A stretch of 64,000 nt of DNA from NCBI GenBank assembly GCA_019321725.1, contig CM033121.1:868001-932000 (forward strand), in the 5' to 3' direction. Under the pieces are notes generated by a model. It was not told where the DNA came from and did not search any database. It saw only the letters and a list, made by a program, of their open reading frames with translations. The DNA is from Paulownia fortunei. Lineage: Eukaryota > Streptophyta > Magnoliopsida > Lamiales > Paulowniaceae. The translations under genes and the position numbers were made by a program. Of the stretch, positions 24,380 to 38,019 are shown piece after piece; positions within the stretch are counted from its first letter, which is position 1, and every line of letters begins with the position of its first letter.

Positions 24380-27300
24380 CTACCTTTTTCCTGACTCCAT
24401 GGCATCAAAAGTTGAGTCTACATTGTGATCTACCACAATGCTGTTTAATGCAGATTGTTGTTGGTTCATTCCTAGCATGCTGGTTGCGACACGGGGCTGA
24501 ACTGGTTGAGAGTTGGAACGGGATTCCTCCACTGCTCGGAAATATGCATAAGGACCCCATCCTGCCATCAATGGATAACAAGAGTTAGGAGCATTTCTCT
24601 TCATATTGCTACATAAAATGCCGTGTTTCCTGTTCTGAGTTAAGTCATTATTTTTGTAACATCATAAAGTTCCTCCAGAATACGAGATCTTCTCTGGGCT
24701 TCTGCATGGATACAAACATTTAGAATGTTTCTACGAGTGTTAATTCGTACCATCCAGAAATATATAGTTTTCCAAGAGAGTTCCTTTGAGTTTGAAATAG
24801 CTTTAACCATGATAAGTTCAAGAATGCCTTGCTACGTTGACTTCTTGAGTTGGAATATAGGGATGCTTTCAAGGACAACTTGTGAGAGGAAAATAAGACT
24901 GCATGGCTTTAAGAGCCATTGCAATATGTTTTGACGGATATACTTTGGTATTGCTGGCTTACAAATAATATTTGTTGGTATGAAGGGAAATAAAATGAGT
25001 CATTTTTTGTGAAATTTCAATGCTCAAGCCGATCAATGATGTGCTGGAATTAGTGAAAACACCAATCGGTGGCTCAATGCATTCGACGCTTCAGAAGTTA
25101 AGCAAGTTAATGCAGGCAACTAGAAGAACAGGCTGCAGGCAAATGAAGACTCTACCTTCTCTGTGGTACGGAGGTGGGAAAAACTGCAGGTAGCAAAAAG
25201 TAGCCACGACAAGGCCTGCAAAGATACAAAGATGTAAGTAGCATGGGACAATGAAATGTGGCCAATTTAACCTTCTTCATGTCCAAAGGGGAATGCACCT
25301 AGGAGAGCGCCAGCAAACACATCTTGCCAGTGATGCCAGTAGTCATCCACACGAGAAACACCAACGAGACATGCAGCAAGGATGGGAAGAAAAATAATGC
25401 ATAGTTTTGCCACATGCCCCCTGCGATCAAAGCATTTGATTTTTCCCGACAAGTATAATGCTAGAAAACCAAGACCTGCAAATGACCCTGCAAATCATCC
25501 TAAAATCTATCAGATGATCAGCCCACAAACCATTAGTGGTAAAACTAATATAGACAAGAAGATGGACCGAATCTTTAAAAGTTCATTCGGTAAAAAAGTA
25601 AACAGGGAAAAACATACAGCAAAGAATCACTCTATAAAAATGACAACAAAAAATACTGGTCATCAGTTCAGAAAACCGAGACTGTAATTTTGAAAATCAA
25701 AGCCATGACACAATTATGTACATTTTTCAGCATTGTATATCCTGAGGAGAAGTTAAATCATAAAGAAGTCTTACATGAAGTATGACCACTTGGAAAACTC
25801 TTGTGTCCTTCTTTTATATCACTATCTTTACCATGACACACCACATTGCCCCAACGATCATACTCCTGTTAAAGGAAAAAATATAATAAGATAAAATAGT
25901 AGGTTCATATCTGAGAAGAAGCTTTTTGCACAGACAACAAATCAGTTAGCTTTAATTCCCAAATCTGATATATTGTCCTCTAAAAGGATTGAATCATTAA
26001 ACAAAACCTGAAGGGCTTAGAGAAAACCACTATTGATGCAACACGAAATTCCAAAAATGAGAAAAACAAAAGCTACATAAAGGTGTTTTTGTTTCTTTTC
26101 TTTTTATTTTTTTTTGGCGAACTAGAATTGCATAACATATAATTTTCTGAACAAAAAGCACTTCAACAATAGTGATAATATAACTCCATATTCAGAAATT
26201 AAGATGACATACGTCTCGCCCATCAGGAAAGCAACGCCAGAAAAAGTCAGGCCGGGGTCGGCCAACTGCATTTTTTATGGCATCTGTGAGAACTCCAGTT
26301 ATCAGTACAGCAAATAAGAGTCCTGCAGTTCAGTCATTAACAAGTTATCAGCAATATATTGCTCTGCTTAAGCAAAAAGGAAGTCCCTTGTATTATAAAG
26401 TTGGTACTAGAAAGGGGCAGTAGACAACTATAATTCAGTAAAATCAAAGGAGAGAGGAGAAAGTTGAAATAATATTACCTAGTATACTATGGTGCAGATC
26501 ATAGACGTCTCTCCTCCGAAGATAGTAGAGAATGAAGATGGCAATTGGCAGCAGAACTGCATACAGCTAATCAATCACCAGAAAAAAAAACAAAAAAAAA
26601 AAAAACATCATTTGATATATGTCATCATTAACCCTTGAAAAAAGATGTCTCTAGGAACTTAAAGACACTCACAGGAACTGCCCACACGGGCACCGTGTTG
26701 TCTTTCATAGGATACTTAAGATCCATCAGCATGCCTTCCCCAACAAACCGATAAAATGGGTGAATGATATTCAGAATGATCTCTATGACTACAAGCATTA
26801 TCAGTATCACCCAATCATGCTTATGATTCCTTGCAAGTTGTCCCCCATGAGACTTAATGGTATGTCGGCATTCAAGCTCAAGCTCATTTGGTCTAACCTG
26901 TTTGATAGTACATAAAATGCATGAGCACCAAAAATTCAAAAAGCCGAAACACGAGTTTTCCTTGTAACCTAGTCGACTAAAGCTGAATACACATCTGACT
27001 ATAGTAATTTACTGAAAGATACACTTGCAGTAACAACATGAAATCCTACTTAAAAAAGGGGAACCATAATTATGCAGTTAATAATAACATAATTGTTGAA
27101 AACAAAGAATTTTGATGATCATGGTTATAATCAAGGCAGGTGGAGCAGGAGTTGCACTTTTTTTTCCAAAAACTACCAGATTTTACCACCCGTTGAATCA
27201 AGTTACATAAAGGTTTTCCGTACCTCGGCCAAATTAAGTTGCAGATATATGAAAGAGGTCATTTATAATTGAATAATCAATTAAAGATGTCAAAGAAACC

Positions 27301-27579
27301 AAATTAAAACACACTAATCCAAGCTACTTTATACCTAATACTAACTCAAACCCCACAAATTAAGAAAGTCAAATCTTTTGAAAAAATCCAAGTCCAAACT
27401 AAACTATTTATTTTATATAATTTCTTGATAAAGAGGCATTCTTGATACGGTAATACTCTTATACTAAAGATACATCATATATCAGAAAAAGCACAAAGAA
27501 GAAAAGAACACGAACAAACCTGAAACATGTTCCGGAAATTCGGAGTAGGACAAAAAGAGATGATATTCCTCCAACCCAT
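24380..27579 (-). CDS. Lipid phosphate phosphatase (LPP1-like)
   Basis: Eight coding exons join in frame to 334 residues: 27579-27520, 26897-26673, 26566-26479, 26322-26213, 25865-25775, 25487-25299, 25215-25156, 24561-24380. The first exon supplies a 20-residue start (MGWRNIIS...), then [22 protein letters not shown]2 motifs: Lys141 to Arg148-Pro149 (KNAVGRPRP), Pro186-Ser187-Gly188-His189, and Ser236-Arg237, His243, Asp247 ([12 protein letters not shown]). About six hydrophobic segments fit a multi-pass membrane enzyme. The CHGK segment before the PSGH motif and the C-terminal MESG phrase point to the LPP1 type rather than LPP2/3. Family role: hydrolyses phosphatidate and diacylglycerol pyrophosphate. 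It is tandem and co-oriented with the second LPP gene, with matching intron positions, so the two share an ancestor. Confidence 0.93.
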
Positions 27580-28040
27580 TTGCACAAAATTGGAAAGAAA
27601 CCACTTACTTCAAGCTCAGATTCCCCAAATTTTCTAAAGGAAAATTACCCACAAAAAGAAAAGTGTCAGTGAACAAACTTTATAAACAGTTGATTAGAAA
27701 AATGGTAAATAAATACAAAAGAAGCATAAAGATTCTGAACCCAAATGGCAAGAAAAACAGATATCTTTTTATCCTTAACAGTGTCCCAACAACTAATGAC
27801 ATTTTCTCTGGGTGGTGAAAATTTAATGATGGAACATAAGGAAAAAATTAATGATACCTTGCAGATATTTTACTTGGAATTGCTGTCAAGGGTTTGAAAA
27901 TGGGACCCCAATTTGCACTAAATCAAGACTTCTTTTGCCAATAATAATATCAAATTTTAACACTAGAAAGGGTTGCTAAGTGTCGCTCAATTCTTGAAAA
28001 TCTATTAGAGATAATGATGATAGTGAAAACTAACTGTCCA

Positions 28041-28083
<43 letters not shown>

Positions 28084-30231
28084 AAAATGGCAATTTTGAA
28101 ATGAAGGAAGAGGCGCTGGGCGGAGGGACAGTTGAGCAATCCTACATAGTCGTTGTTTGTGAAAAGCTACGTCGTATACAGTTGGAATGGAACTACACTG
28201 CATAACGACTGTCTTTTCTGTTATTTTGGAATTGTCAAGGAAATTGTCAGCCCTTGACCTCAGCAGTTGGATTCAATGACAGTGTCGTAGTTTTTCACAT
28301 CAACTATAAATAAATAAAAATTATTATTTCGATCCATCATAGAATTACACGCACAAAATCATATTATTATGTTTATTGCACTAACTTGCAGCTAATTATA
28401 TCATGACAACTCGATATGTATTTTATTAATTTTTTATTCAGAAATTATTTGAAAAAAAATACATAATCATATATATTTTGTCCTAGTTTTTATGCAAAAA
28501 AGTGCTTCAAAAATTATTTTGGTGCAGTCTTAATAACCAAATAAATAGGGCCATCTGCCTTTCCTTACAAAGGGCCAGGTCTAACTAGGAGGGTGTATGA
28601 TTGGGGGTTGGTGGGGGGGGGGGGGTGCTGGGGTCCAACTCCATTTCCTTGCATGACATGGTTTATTTTGTCAGCACATTATTTAACTATTAATTTTCCG
28701 TGTATGAGTGGTCAAGCATAGTTCATGCGGCGTGGCAAAATAGAAAGGAAAAATTTAAAAATTGACTCTTTTTATAAGAACATGTTATAAACCACTAACA
28801 TGTAACAGATAATGCCATCAATTGATTCAAGCAGGCAAATCCTAGCTGTTGATTTGATGCAACAAGCTGTTTGTTTACCAACGATTTGAAAATTTATATA
28901 CATGTTGTACAAGTTTATGGATATTCAGAGAGTTGAAATTAGACGAAAAAATAAATGTTACGTCATTGAAATTTATAAATTAAAATTACAATTACGCACA
29001 AAGATATTTTTAGAATTTCAAAGTAAGGTATATAAACCAACTTAACCGTGTCATGCTTTTACATTTATTTATTACGAACAAATTTAGTTTGGATTACACG
29101 TCAAAAAAAATTATCAAAAAAATAGAAATTGAACATAGTGTAGTAAGCAAATTAAATTTTATTTTATCTATATGTTTTGAAGAGGCGTTGAGGGTTAGAA
29201 TTTGATATGCGCTTAATCATTTCAACGTTCCATCTTGACTATATTTTTTCTATGCTAAATGAAAGCACAAAAATATTAGAAAAAGAAGAATGAATAAAGC
29301 TTGAACCAAAAAAAAAAAAAAAAAAGAGAGGATAAAACTACTTATTGATACAATTATTCATAGATCGAATGCTTACTTGATGGATGTTTGTCATGTAGTA
29401 AGTTCAAAGTAAGTTAAGTTCAGCCCTAATTTTGATGGAAGTTTTCAAATTAAGCTCTCATTGGAGTGGACGGGTTTTTTTTACTAAAATTATTTAAAAA
29501 ATCTTATATAAACTCCTATATTTTTTAAAATGTTAGATTTTATTTAAAAATAAGTTGTTGAAATGTTTGGATAAAATAAAATCATAAATTTTTAAAGATA
29601 TTAGTAATAACAATTTTGTAATAAAAATTATCAAAATTAAAGGAGTTTGTTAAAATAAGATTTTATTTTGAAAATAAGTTGGGGTGAAGGTATTTCCTTT
29701 TTTAATGAATTTATAACCTCCCAAACAACTTCTTTTTAATATTATAAGCTTTTTTAATAAAAAAAAAATTACCAAACATTTTTTGAAAACTTTTAAAATA
29801 TTTTAAAAAACTTCTAAACTCAACTAAACATCCTCTTCATATAAAATCGAAATAAATACAGAAACAATGAATAAATGACGATGCAACTGTTCATTACCTT
29901 GAGTTGTTTGGCTCATGAAAGGAGAAGATTAATAGATATGGTTCTTGTTTGTTTGTCAATGTATGTAAATAAGACTAGGGCATTACAAGATATATGTTTA
30001 AATATTCAAGTTTGGTAATTTATGAATTATAACAAACAAATGACTTCATATGTGTTTTAAAAAAATTAACAAATAAGCCATAGGGAAGGGTTGGGCCTTG
30101 CCAAGGAGTAATAATTGCTACTTAACACCAGCCCATATTTTGGGGTCCAATATTTCAGTCCAAATCCAATCCATATAGCTTTTGTGCTGCAAAAATTCTC
30201 ATAGCATTTCGAAGCTAAGCTGAGCTCATCT
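27580..30231. other. Spacer between divergent LPP1-like and PIG-W genes
   Basis: No gene seen. It holds the two upstream regions, a (GA)n tract at 28044-28081, a G13 run at 28613-28625, and an AT-rich repeated element at 29470-29830. Confidence 0.55.
29470..29830. repeat. AT-rich interspersed repeat, copy 1
   Basis: Shares an ordered set of phrases with 51362-51658: aaaatgtta, then tttggataaaataa, acaattttgtaat, ttgaaaataagttgg, aaattacc / aaattatc, and a closing caaacatcct- or caaacaccct-like end. This suggests two old copies of one non-autonomous transposon family. Ends are approximate. Confidence 0.5.
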
Positions 30232-33200
30232 ATGGAGGCCTTCAATCCCAATAAACATCTAAAAGAACAGTAAGCACAGTCGAAAATATGCGCATTAAAT
30301 TGATTTCTTTTCTAATTGTTGGCTGCTGGATTTTTGAATGTTTATGTGATTTGATGGAGAAATCAAAATTTTGTTTCAGATTTGTGAGCAACTTAACAGG
30401 GTCTTCCAAGCTCGAAATTTTCTTTCTCATCACAAATCTTTCGGTGAGTACTAAGCTATGTCCTTTTTTTTGTTTATTTTTCGGATTGTGATCTTATTGT
30501 GTGCCTGTTTTTGCCAGGTTTTGATTCTTATTAGACATTGCATCGGATTCAAATGGACCAATTCTGGTAATTATATTGTTGTAAACTCTTCTGGAAAGTA
30601 CATTTATAGTCGACGTTGTGTTGTTTTGTTCATAGTAGTGTTTTTATTGCCAAATATCAGTTTTTGATCGTGGTCCATTTGTTTTGTCAGGTTCTGTTAA
30701 GAAAGATGATAATGCTTCTGGCAGTGGCAAGAATTTGAAAGCCTACATTGCGGATTTGACTGTTGATTTTCTCTGCATTGCTGTTCCTTATATTTTATTT
30801 ATGACTGTAAGTATTCTTAATCTGCAAAAATTGAAGAATCTTCCACTGTAATATGTAGTAGCTTAATCTCTGTGATTAGTTTCTGTGGTCCGGACTTATG
30901 AGTGCCAAAAGGAAATAACAATACATAGGAAACTTAAACTTGCCTCTATACCAGAAAAAAAGAGAAGCCTTTTCTTGAATTTGTCTTATTCCATTTCTGT
31001 TGCTCAATTCCCTGCCTTTAGTAAATTTTTTGACAATAGAAGCATATATGGGAATGATAGCACATTGATACCTGTTTCGGTTGCCTGTGAGAAAAGCCTC
31101 ATCATTTAAGATGTCCATGAGAAAACCAATATTTTCCCTTATTGTCTCAAGGGGCTTTAACAGCTTCCTGTCTTGAGGTGAGTCCCCAGATGTCTCATAA
31201 GTTTCAAAAACATTGGCTAACAATAATGCTCAATTTACATTATTAAGGAACAAGTTTCTTATGCTTGGCTTCCTTTTGCTTGGGTTCTTTAAACTCCAAG
31301 AGACTTCTAACCTTTTCTATATTAAGTTCACGTTAGTACGTAACTTCACTATGCACTAGCAGGGTAAAAAATTAAAATTCCTTTACACAAGCAGCAATGT
31401 TGTGCTCTATAACTTTATGGGATGGGAAGGATTTCAAAATAAACATATCTAAATTCCTATTGGTATTAGTGGTCTATATTGGAGAAGTGGCTCAAGACTT
31501 TAATGATTTTTGTGTCTTTTCACTAGATATGGAAATTGTGTGGTGATTGTAGTTGGTAAAATGACTGGCCTGTGGCAGGTTCTGGCAGAATGGACTTATG
31601 GGAACACAATCTTGGTGTTTGTGCTGCTGCTTTTCCTGAGAACGTTTTATAGGTAAACCTGTGAGCTGTAAAAGATTTTTATTTGGGTTTTTTCTGATTT
31701 TAAGTAAGATGTCTGAAAGGCTTTAGTGATTCTTGAAATTGTGCTAAAGTAGATTTTATATAACTTTTGGAATTAATTTAATCTTCAAAACAGAAATCGA
31801 TCTTCATTCTTGCAGGAAGGCGGTGTAGACTCTGTTAGGGCAAATATCTCATCCTATAGGGTTTCCATGGTATGTGGTTAGATGGGCAGGTTGCCTACAT
31901 TTCTTGTTTGGATTATATTTTTGTTGAAACTTTTTGGTGATGAGGATGACTTCATGCAGATGCTTGTTACATGCCTCTGTATTTTGGCTGTTGATTTCAA
32001 GATATTTCCCAGAAGATATGCGAAAACAGAGACATACGGCACTAGCTTGGTGAGAACTAATGTGCTGTATTCTAGCACATATGTCTATCTGATCCAGTGC
32101 GATTTGCTTATAACTTTCTGTGGTGATTTATTTCTCCTCCATTCCAAAATTAGAGATCCTATTCGTCTGATTATGGAGTTATAAATGAGAGTTGAAAAAG
32201 TGAAAGTTTTGTGCATGTTTACATTGTTTCCCTTAAAAGTAGCGGGTGGGAGTTAGTGATATCAAATTATTACTTTAAATGAGAGGTACTTTTTAAAAAA
32301 AAAAATGATTTTATGAAATGAAGTCTTATTTTGCAACGTCCCAAAAATGGAGTTATAAATGAGAGTTGAAAAAGTGAAAGTTTTGTGCATCTTTACATTG
32401 TTTCCCTTAAAAGTAGCGGGTGGGAGTTGGTGATATCAAATTATTACTTTAAATGAGAGGTACTTTTTTTAAAAAAAAAAATGATTTTATGAAATGAATT
32501 CTTATTTTGCAACGTCCCAAAATGGAGTTATAAATGAGAGTTGAAAAAGTGAAAGTTTTGTGCATCTTTACATTGTTTCCCTTAAAAGTAGCGGGTGGGA
32601 GTTAGTGATATCAAATTATTACTTTAAATGAGAGGTACTTTTTTTAAAAAAAAAAATGATTTTATGAAATGAAGTCTTATTTTGCAACGTCCCAAAAAAG
32701 AAATAGGAGTAATAAATTTGGGATAGATGGTGTATTTTGCTTGAGTAGTGGTTCATGGAGTATCAGTTTATGTTTATTTTACTCACTAGAGTTGTCCTTT
32801 TAATGAACAAATTGGACCGGGCATTTGATATTTTATTTAAGATACTAGTGGAAAACTATTGTCCCAGGTTGTGAGGACCTGGGGTGATAAATTTGTAAGC
32901 ATGGTCTTATGATATGCTACTAATTTTCCTCCCATTGTCTTTTGGCCATGCTAGATGGATCTAGGTGTAGGCTCATTTGTAGTAGCAAATTCCTTGGTTT
33001 CACGACAGGCGCGTGGCATCTCAAATATGTAAGTGCTTTTTTTGTGTTTTTCTTTTGTAACTGTTGTTTGCCTTGCCTACAAGTTGACCTTTCTCATTTC
33101 ATGAAGATTGTTTAGCTGCTTATGATGGTATGCTATCTGAATTTTAATTAAGTTCATGTTTGCGTGTATTGTTCTATATGATAATGGCGTTTGAGATTCA

Positions 33201-36200
33201 AATTTATCTGGGGACTTTTTAGTTTCTGAATAATGTATATCTAGTCATGTATACTTTTTCTTGTGGCAAAAATGGAAGGAGTAGTGACATTATCTGTTTG
33301 TAAAAGCTGTAATTATATCACGAGGTTTCAATAACAAGGGCAAGGTAAATTATTCCTTATTTCCATGTGCTGGCCGCATGCTGCTCTCTTTAAAAAATGA
33401 GAAATTCTCTGCAACATTGTTTATCTTTTTAGATGTGGTTCCAGGGAATTAATATTGCAAAGACTATTTATCCTTTTCTGTAATTATATATTGCAATGCC
33501 TCTTCTCAATATTTTTCAAGTATTGAGGCCATATTCTCCCATTCATTCTCTAGTTTTATTTATTAATTAATTTATTTTTATTACTATTTATATATGTACA
33601 ATGAGTATATCAGTCTATCATTCATAGGGTGAATTCTTTCTTCTCTTTAGTCTCTCCTTCTAGTAACCAAGTTATCCTTGATCGCATTGCCTGTTGCAAT
33701 GGATAGTTTGATGATTTTGCTTGTTGTATGGTCATACCGGTCAATCATACTTCCTCCTTTGAGTTATATTGCCAATTAAACAAGTGGTGAAAATGGATTT
33801 GCTCGCTCATACAACTGCCTATTTGGATTTTAGAGTTGTGGAAAAGAAGTAAAGGTGGAGCAGGAACACGGTCACTTTTTTTTTTTAACAAAGTAGATTA
33901 GAACTTTTATTATATAGTTGAACAATTTTATGAACTAACAATATTAAATTGGCCAATATCTTCTGGATACGTGTACATGCATTACCTTGTAATCCAAAAT
34001 CCAAGTGGAGCATCCAAAAAAAAAGGGAAAAAAAGAAAAGGTGAATCTGACCTGGAGTTTTGGGTACTTGCTTTCTTTAAGCTATTTGTCACTTATTAAT
34101 TTATTTTTTGCATTCTATATCCTTGCATCTCTCCATGGCAATTATCGGGAAAACTTGGTCCAATGATTTATTTATGTATGATTCCAGTTTGTTGTCTTAC
34201 CCTTTTCTTTGCTTCTGAGTTTGGTGGTTGCTTATTGTTTTAGTATTACTATTCAATACACTGTTCGATAATTCTTTCAGTTGCCAGTTTCCACTAAACT
34301 TTTGTTTAAATTATCTATTTGTAGAGTTGTTGTGATTGATCAGGTACTCTTAATTTCTTTTGTGCGCATGCCAAACCAGGACACTGAGAAATGCTCTTCG
34401 TTCGACTAGTCCATTAATCATTTTAGGGTTTGGTCGACTTATTTCCACATCAAGTGTGAATTATCAGGTGCAGTAATTTGTATCTTCATCTTCTCTACTA
34501 CATTAATTGCTATATATGTTCACATTTTTTGTCTACTAGCTACTGTGACATATTTGTTGCATGTGCAGATTTAAATGTATGTTTTTATGCAAAAATCCGG
34601 ATCTGATATTACTGATAATGTAAAAAACTGTTGAACTAAGTGAAAATTTAAGGGTGAGTTTTTTTTATATGTAGAAAAGGTACACAAATTAAATCCTAAG
34701 AAAGTTATTAGGACGTATTGATGACATTCTGATATACAAGACATGCTGAATAAATTTTGTTGGATTAGTCAATAAAAAGAGAACCAAGAAGAAACTTTTC
34801 AATGACTACAAACTTCTCAGTTCTTTTTCTAGAAGGTAAACTCTAACTCGTACTCTGGAACAATGGTATATTCTGTAGCTTGAAATCTTCAAAACCCAAA
34901 ATTATTTTCTTGCTCTTTGCTTTATGAAATTTAGAAAATTGTAACTGAAAGGTTTAGATGAAGTTAGAAAGTAAGTTTGTGTATTTTATGAATGAAATTT
35001 GTAGAAGTTTCGTTCAATCATTTAGTTAAATTTTAATTTAATTTTTCATATTGTTGTAAGATTAGAAATCAATATGACATCTCTAGATGAAAGCTTGACA
35101 TTTACTATTTTGCTTGTTTCTGTTGAATGTACCTTCAACAGTTGAATAGAATGGAGCATTCATTTTGCTGATTCAAATTTTTAACATACTTCTCATAAGT
35201 GGACTGAGACTTCCAAGTGATGTTCCCTATTGACTTAACCAAATCATCTTCCTATGAATTTGTTCATTTGTGCATTTTTCCAATCTTTTTTCTTGTTGTT
35301 CATGATCATTTTTCTTCACCCCATGCCCCTGTAAGGATTTCGTTTGCATATTTTCCAATGATTTAGCTTGTCTTTTGTTCTCTCCCTGCAGGTTCATGTT
35401 GCGGAATATGGTGTCCATTGGAATTTCTTTTTCACTCTAGCTGCTGTGGCTATCCTCACGTTAATTATTAACGTTCATCCAAAATACTGTGGGATTCTAG
35501 GTTCCTTCATCCTCATTGGTATGCTGTACAATTTCCGTTGTCAATTTTGCTATGACAACTGGATGAATTATGTGATCTGCTCATTTAACGTGGGTGAACT
35601 TATTTGTGATATCAGGGTATCAAGCTTTACTATTGTGTGGGCTGAATAAATATCTCCTTTCTGAAGAAAGGAAAACAGACATCTTTAGTCAAAACAAGGA
35701 AGGAATATTCAGCATATTTGGTGAGAATCTCTCCATAAGTAAATAAAAGTACTTTGGATATTCCTTGTTCATGTATCTTTTTGTTTCTTCTATTTTAAAT
35801 TTCTTTTTGCATGGTTCTTCTCAGTGGGAAGGTGAAGATGGGGGGACAACTAACATAAACAGCTTAACCTTAAAGTGACACATCAAAGCAAAACATAGTT
35901 AAAGCTGGCAACTAATATATATACATAATTATATACTATATATATATATATATTTCAAAACAAGCTTAGCCAACGAGTTCTCCCCTTTGAGTTCAAAGGT
36001 CTTAATGGCTTCCAAAGTGTGCGTGTTTCTCTACCCATTTAATAACCTTGCATCATTCTTAGACTCAGATCCCTACCTGACATTTGTACTGAAGTATGGG
36101 CAGCATAGCTGGAGTCTGTCCTAGATTTAAAGGCTTATGCATTCTGTTGGGCTGCTTTTCCAGTCTCAAATGCGGCATTACCCATTAACATTTTCGAGAT

Positions 36201-38019
36201 ATATTCGTGAAGATACACTGAAAATCTCTTATTTTTCGACTTCTATTTAAAACTTATATTCTTAACAACCCATTTCAAGATAAATTTGTGAAAATAGACT
36301 TTATATTATTTTCCTAGAATGGTACTTTTAGTTATTGTTAGAATGTTTTGTTGATCTTTTCTTGCTTTCAGGGTATTGGGGTATGTATCTTCTTGGTGTC
36401 AGAATAGGAAGCTATCTCTTCTTTGGAGACAACACTGATGCTACGTTAAAAACCAAGAAATGGGCAAGGACTAGAGTTTGGGCTCTTTGCCTTTTTTTCT
36501 GGTATGAGTAATGGATTTCAGTCTCAGCATTTGCTTCTCTATCATCTAATTGCTTGAATTACTACTTAGTTTGATTTTCCTCATGTTGTCACAGGTCAAT
36601 AACTTTGCTTCTAGACTGGCATGTTGAAACAATATCTCGTCGAATGGTAATTGCCATGCTCTGGCACTCTGATGTATCACACTTTCACACCTTCTGAGTG
36701 ACCATCCTTTATCATTTTATACCCCTTCTTGAAAAGGAGAAGAAAATGACTTTAAAACTTCTCTGCAGTGCAACTTGGCTTATGTTTCTCTCACTTTGGC
36801 TTCCAACCTTCAGGTAATTACACCGTATGAATAACCTGGAAATGTATTCTGTTAACATCAAGTACTAATATACAAATAATAATGATATCATACATGAAGA
36901 AGAGCAACAACAATAAGAACAATGATAAAATTAACTCAAAAGTGGTCTTGAGAGTAAAGTGCCTGTCGTTAGTCTTTCTAACGTAGAAAAATTCGTGGAA
37001 TTGAATTATGTTTTGTAATAGATGATCCCATTCTAGCATTTTATATAATGCATCAAATCATAAACTAACATCTTTGTATTGAATTTTAGTACTACTCTAT
37101 GAATTTCTAATAGTCATGTTTGCTTGTACTAAAAAAAGCTTTCTTCTATACTTTGTTAAATAAGATAATGTCAACTTGTCCTTTAACGTGTGCTGAACGT
37201 AGGAACAGATAACAAGTGCTGAATGTGTAATCTCTAGAGGAAATCGCTTTACTGATGATCTCTAATTCTAGTTAAACTTAGATAAGTTTGTTTAAATTGT
37301 TCATCAGTATGAGGAATTTTGGAGTCTTTGTTTATTTGGAACAGGTCGATTCATTATTCTGGAGGGTTTTCTGAATTCAAAATTTTCTTTCTCTGTTTTG
37401 TCCCCCATTCTCATGGTTCATAATCTTTCTTATGTTGTTTGCTTGCCTTTGGTGATTCGGTTTCATAATTATTACATTTTCAATTTGTACTGAGTGGTAT
37501 ACATAATATATGTTCACGGATGTGTTTCCTTTTGTTACATTCCGGTAAAGTTGGTTTAGTATGTGGATTTGTTTGGGAGAGAGACTCTTTCATCTCAATT
37601 TTAGCACTCTGAAACTTGCTATTTTATGTTCTTTGCCCATGCCAATCTAGCAATAACGAAATCGAATTTTCAGGTATTAGCCATTCTGATGATGTCTGAT
37701 TTTGTATCGGGGTGTAATAGTTCAGCTCTGGAAGCAGCATTTAATCGAAATTTACTGGCATCTTTTCTTCTGGTTAGAAAAAGTACCCTTACTCGTACTT
37801 TGCATAATTTTATGTTTTGGTTCGATCCAGAGACTTACTATACTTGATTTGCCTTAACGCCTGCAGGCCAACGTCCTCACTGGATTGGTGAACTTGTCTG
37901 TAGACACCCTTTCTGTATCCCCAATCTCAGCTCTAGCCATCTTGTTTGCCTATACATTCATTTTATCTTTTGCTGTTGGATTTGCTGATTTTCTTGGCAT
38001 TAAGTTGAAGTTTTGGTAG
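30232..38019 (+). CDS. PIGW: GPI inositol acyltransferase, PIG-W/GWT1 family
   Basis: Sixteen exons join in frame to 459 residues: 30232-30269, 30380-30443, 30518-30566, 30691-30806, 31579-31652, 31794-31869, 31960-32049, 32955-33028, 34380-34467, 35392-35518, 35616-35720, 36372-36501, 36595-36646, 36769-36813, 37674-37772, 37867-38019. Family role: ER multi-pass enzyme that adds an acyl chain to the inositol of GlcN-PI, an early step of GPI-anchor synthesis. Recognised by the N-terminal [13 protein letters not shown], the central [17 protein letters not shown] and MDLGVGSF signature (residues 150-177), [12 protein letters not shown], and the C-terminal [11 protein letters not shown] and GIKLKFW. 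Many hydrophobic helices fit the family; length is near the usual 460-500. The acceptor of exon 6 is placed at 31793, because the nearer AG at about 31817 would give an immediate stop. No lesion found. Confidence 0.95.
32131..32732. mobile_element. Stowaway-like MITE with internal triplication, PIG-W intron 7
   Basis: The left end (ctcctccattccaaaatta) and the right end (aatttgggatagatggtg) are decayed inverted repeats of Stowaway type, with TA at both borders. Inside, a unit of about 174-175 bases starting atggagttataaatgagag occurs at 32173, 32347 and 32522, ending near 32697, each with the marker gtagcgggtggga. The copies are nearly identical, so the amplification is recent. The whole lies within an intron and does not touch splice sites. 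Confidence 0.7.

Noticed and set aside
32173..32697. CRISPR-like or satellite array
   Set aside because: Three long units without unique spacers, bounded by transposon-like ends in a plant intron; explained as an amplified MITE interior.
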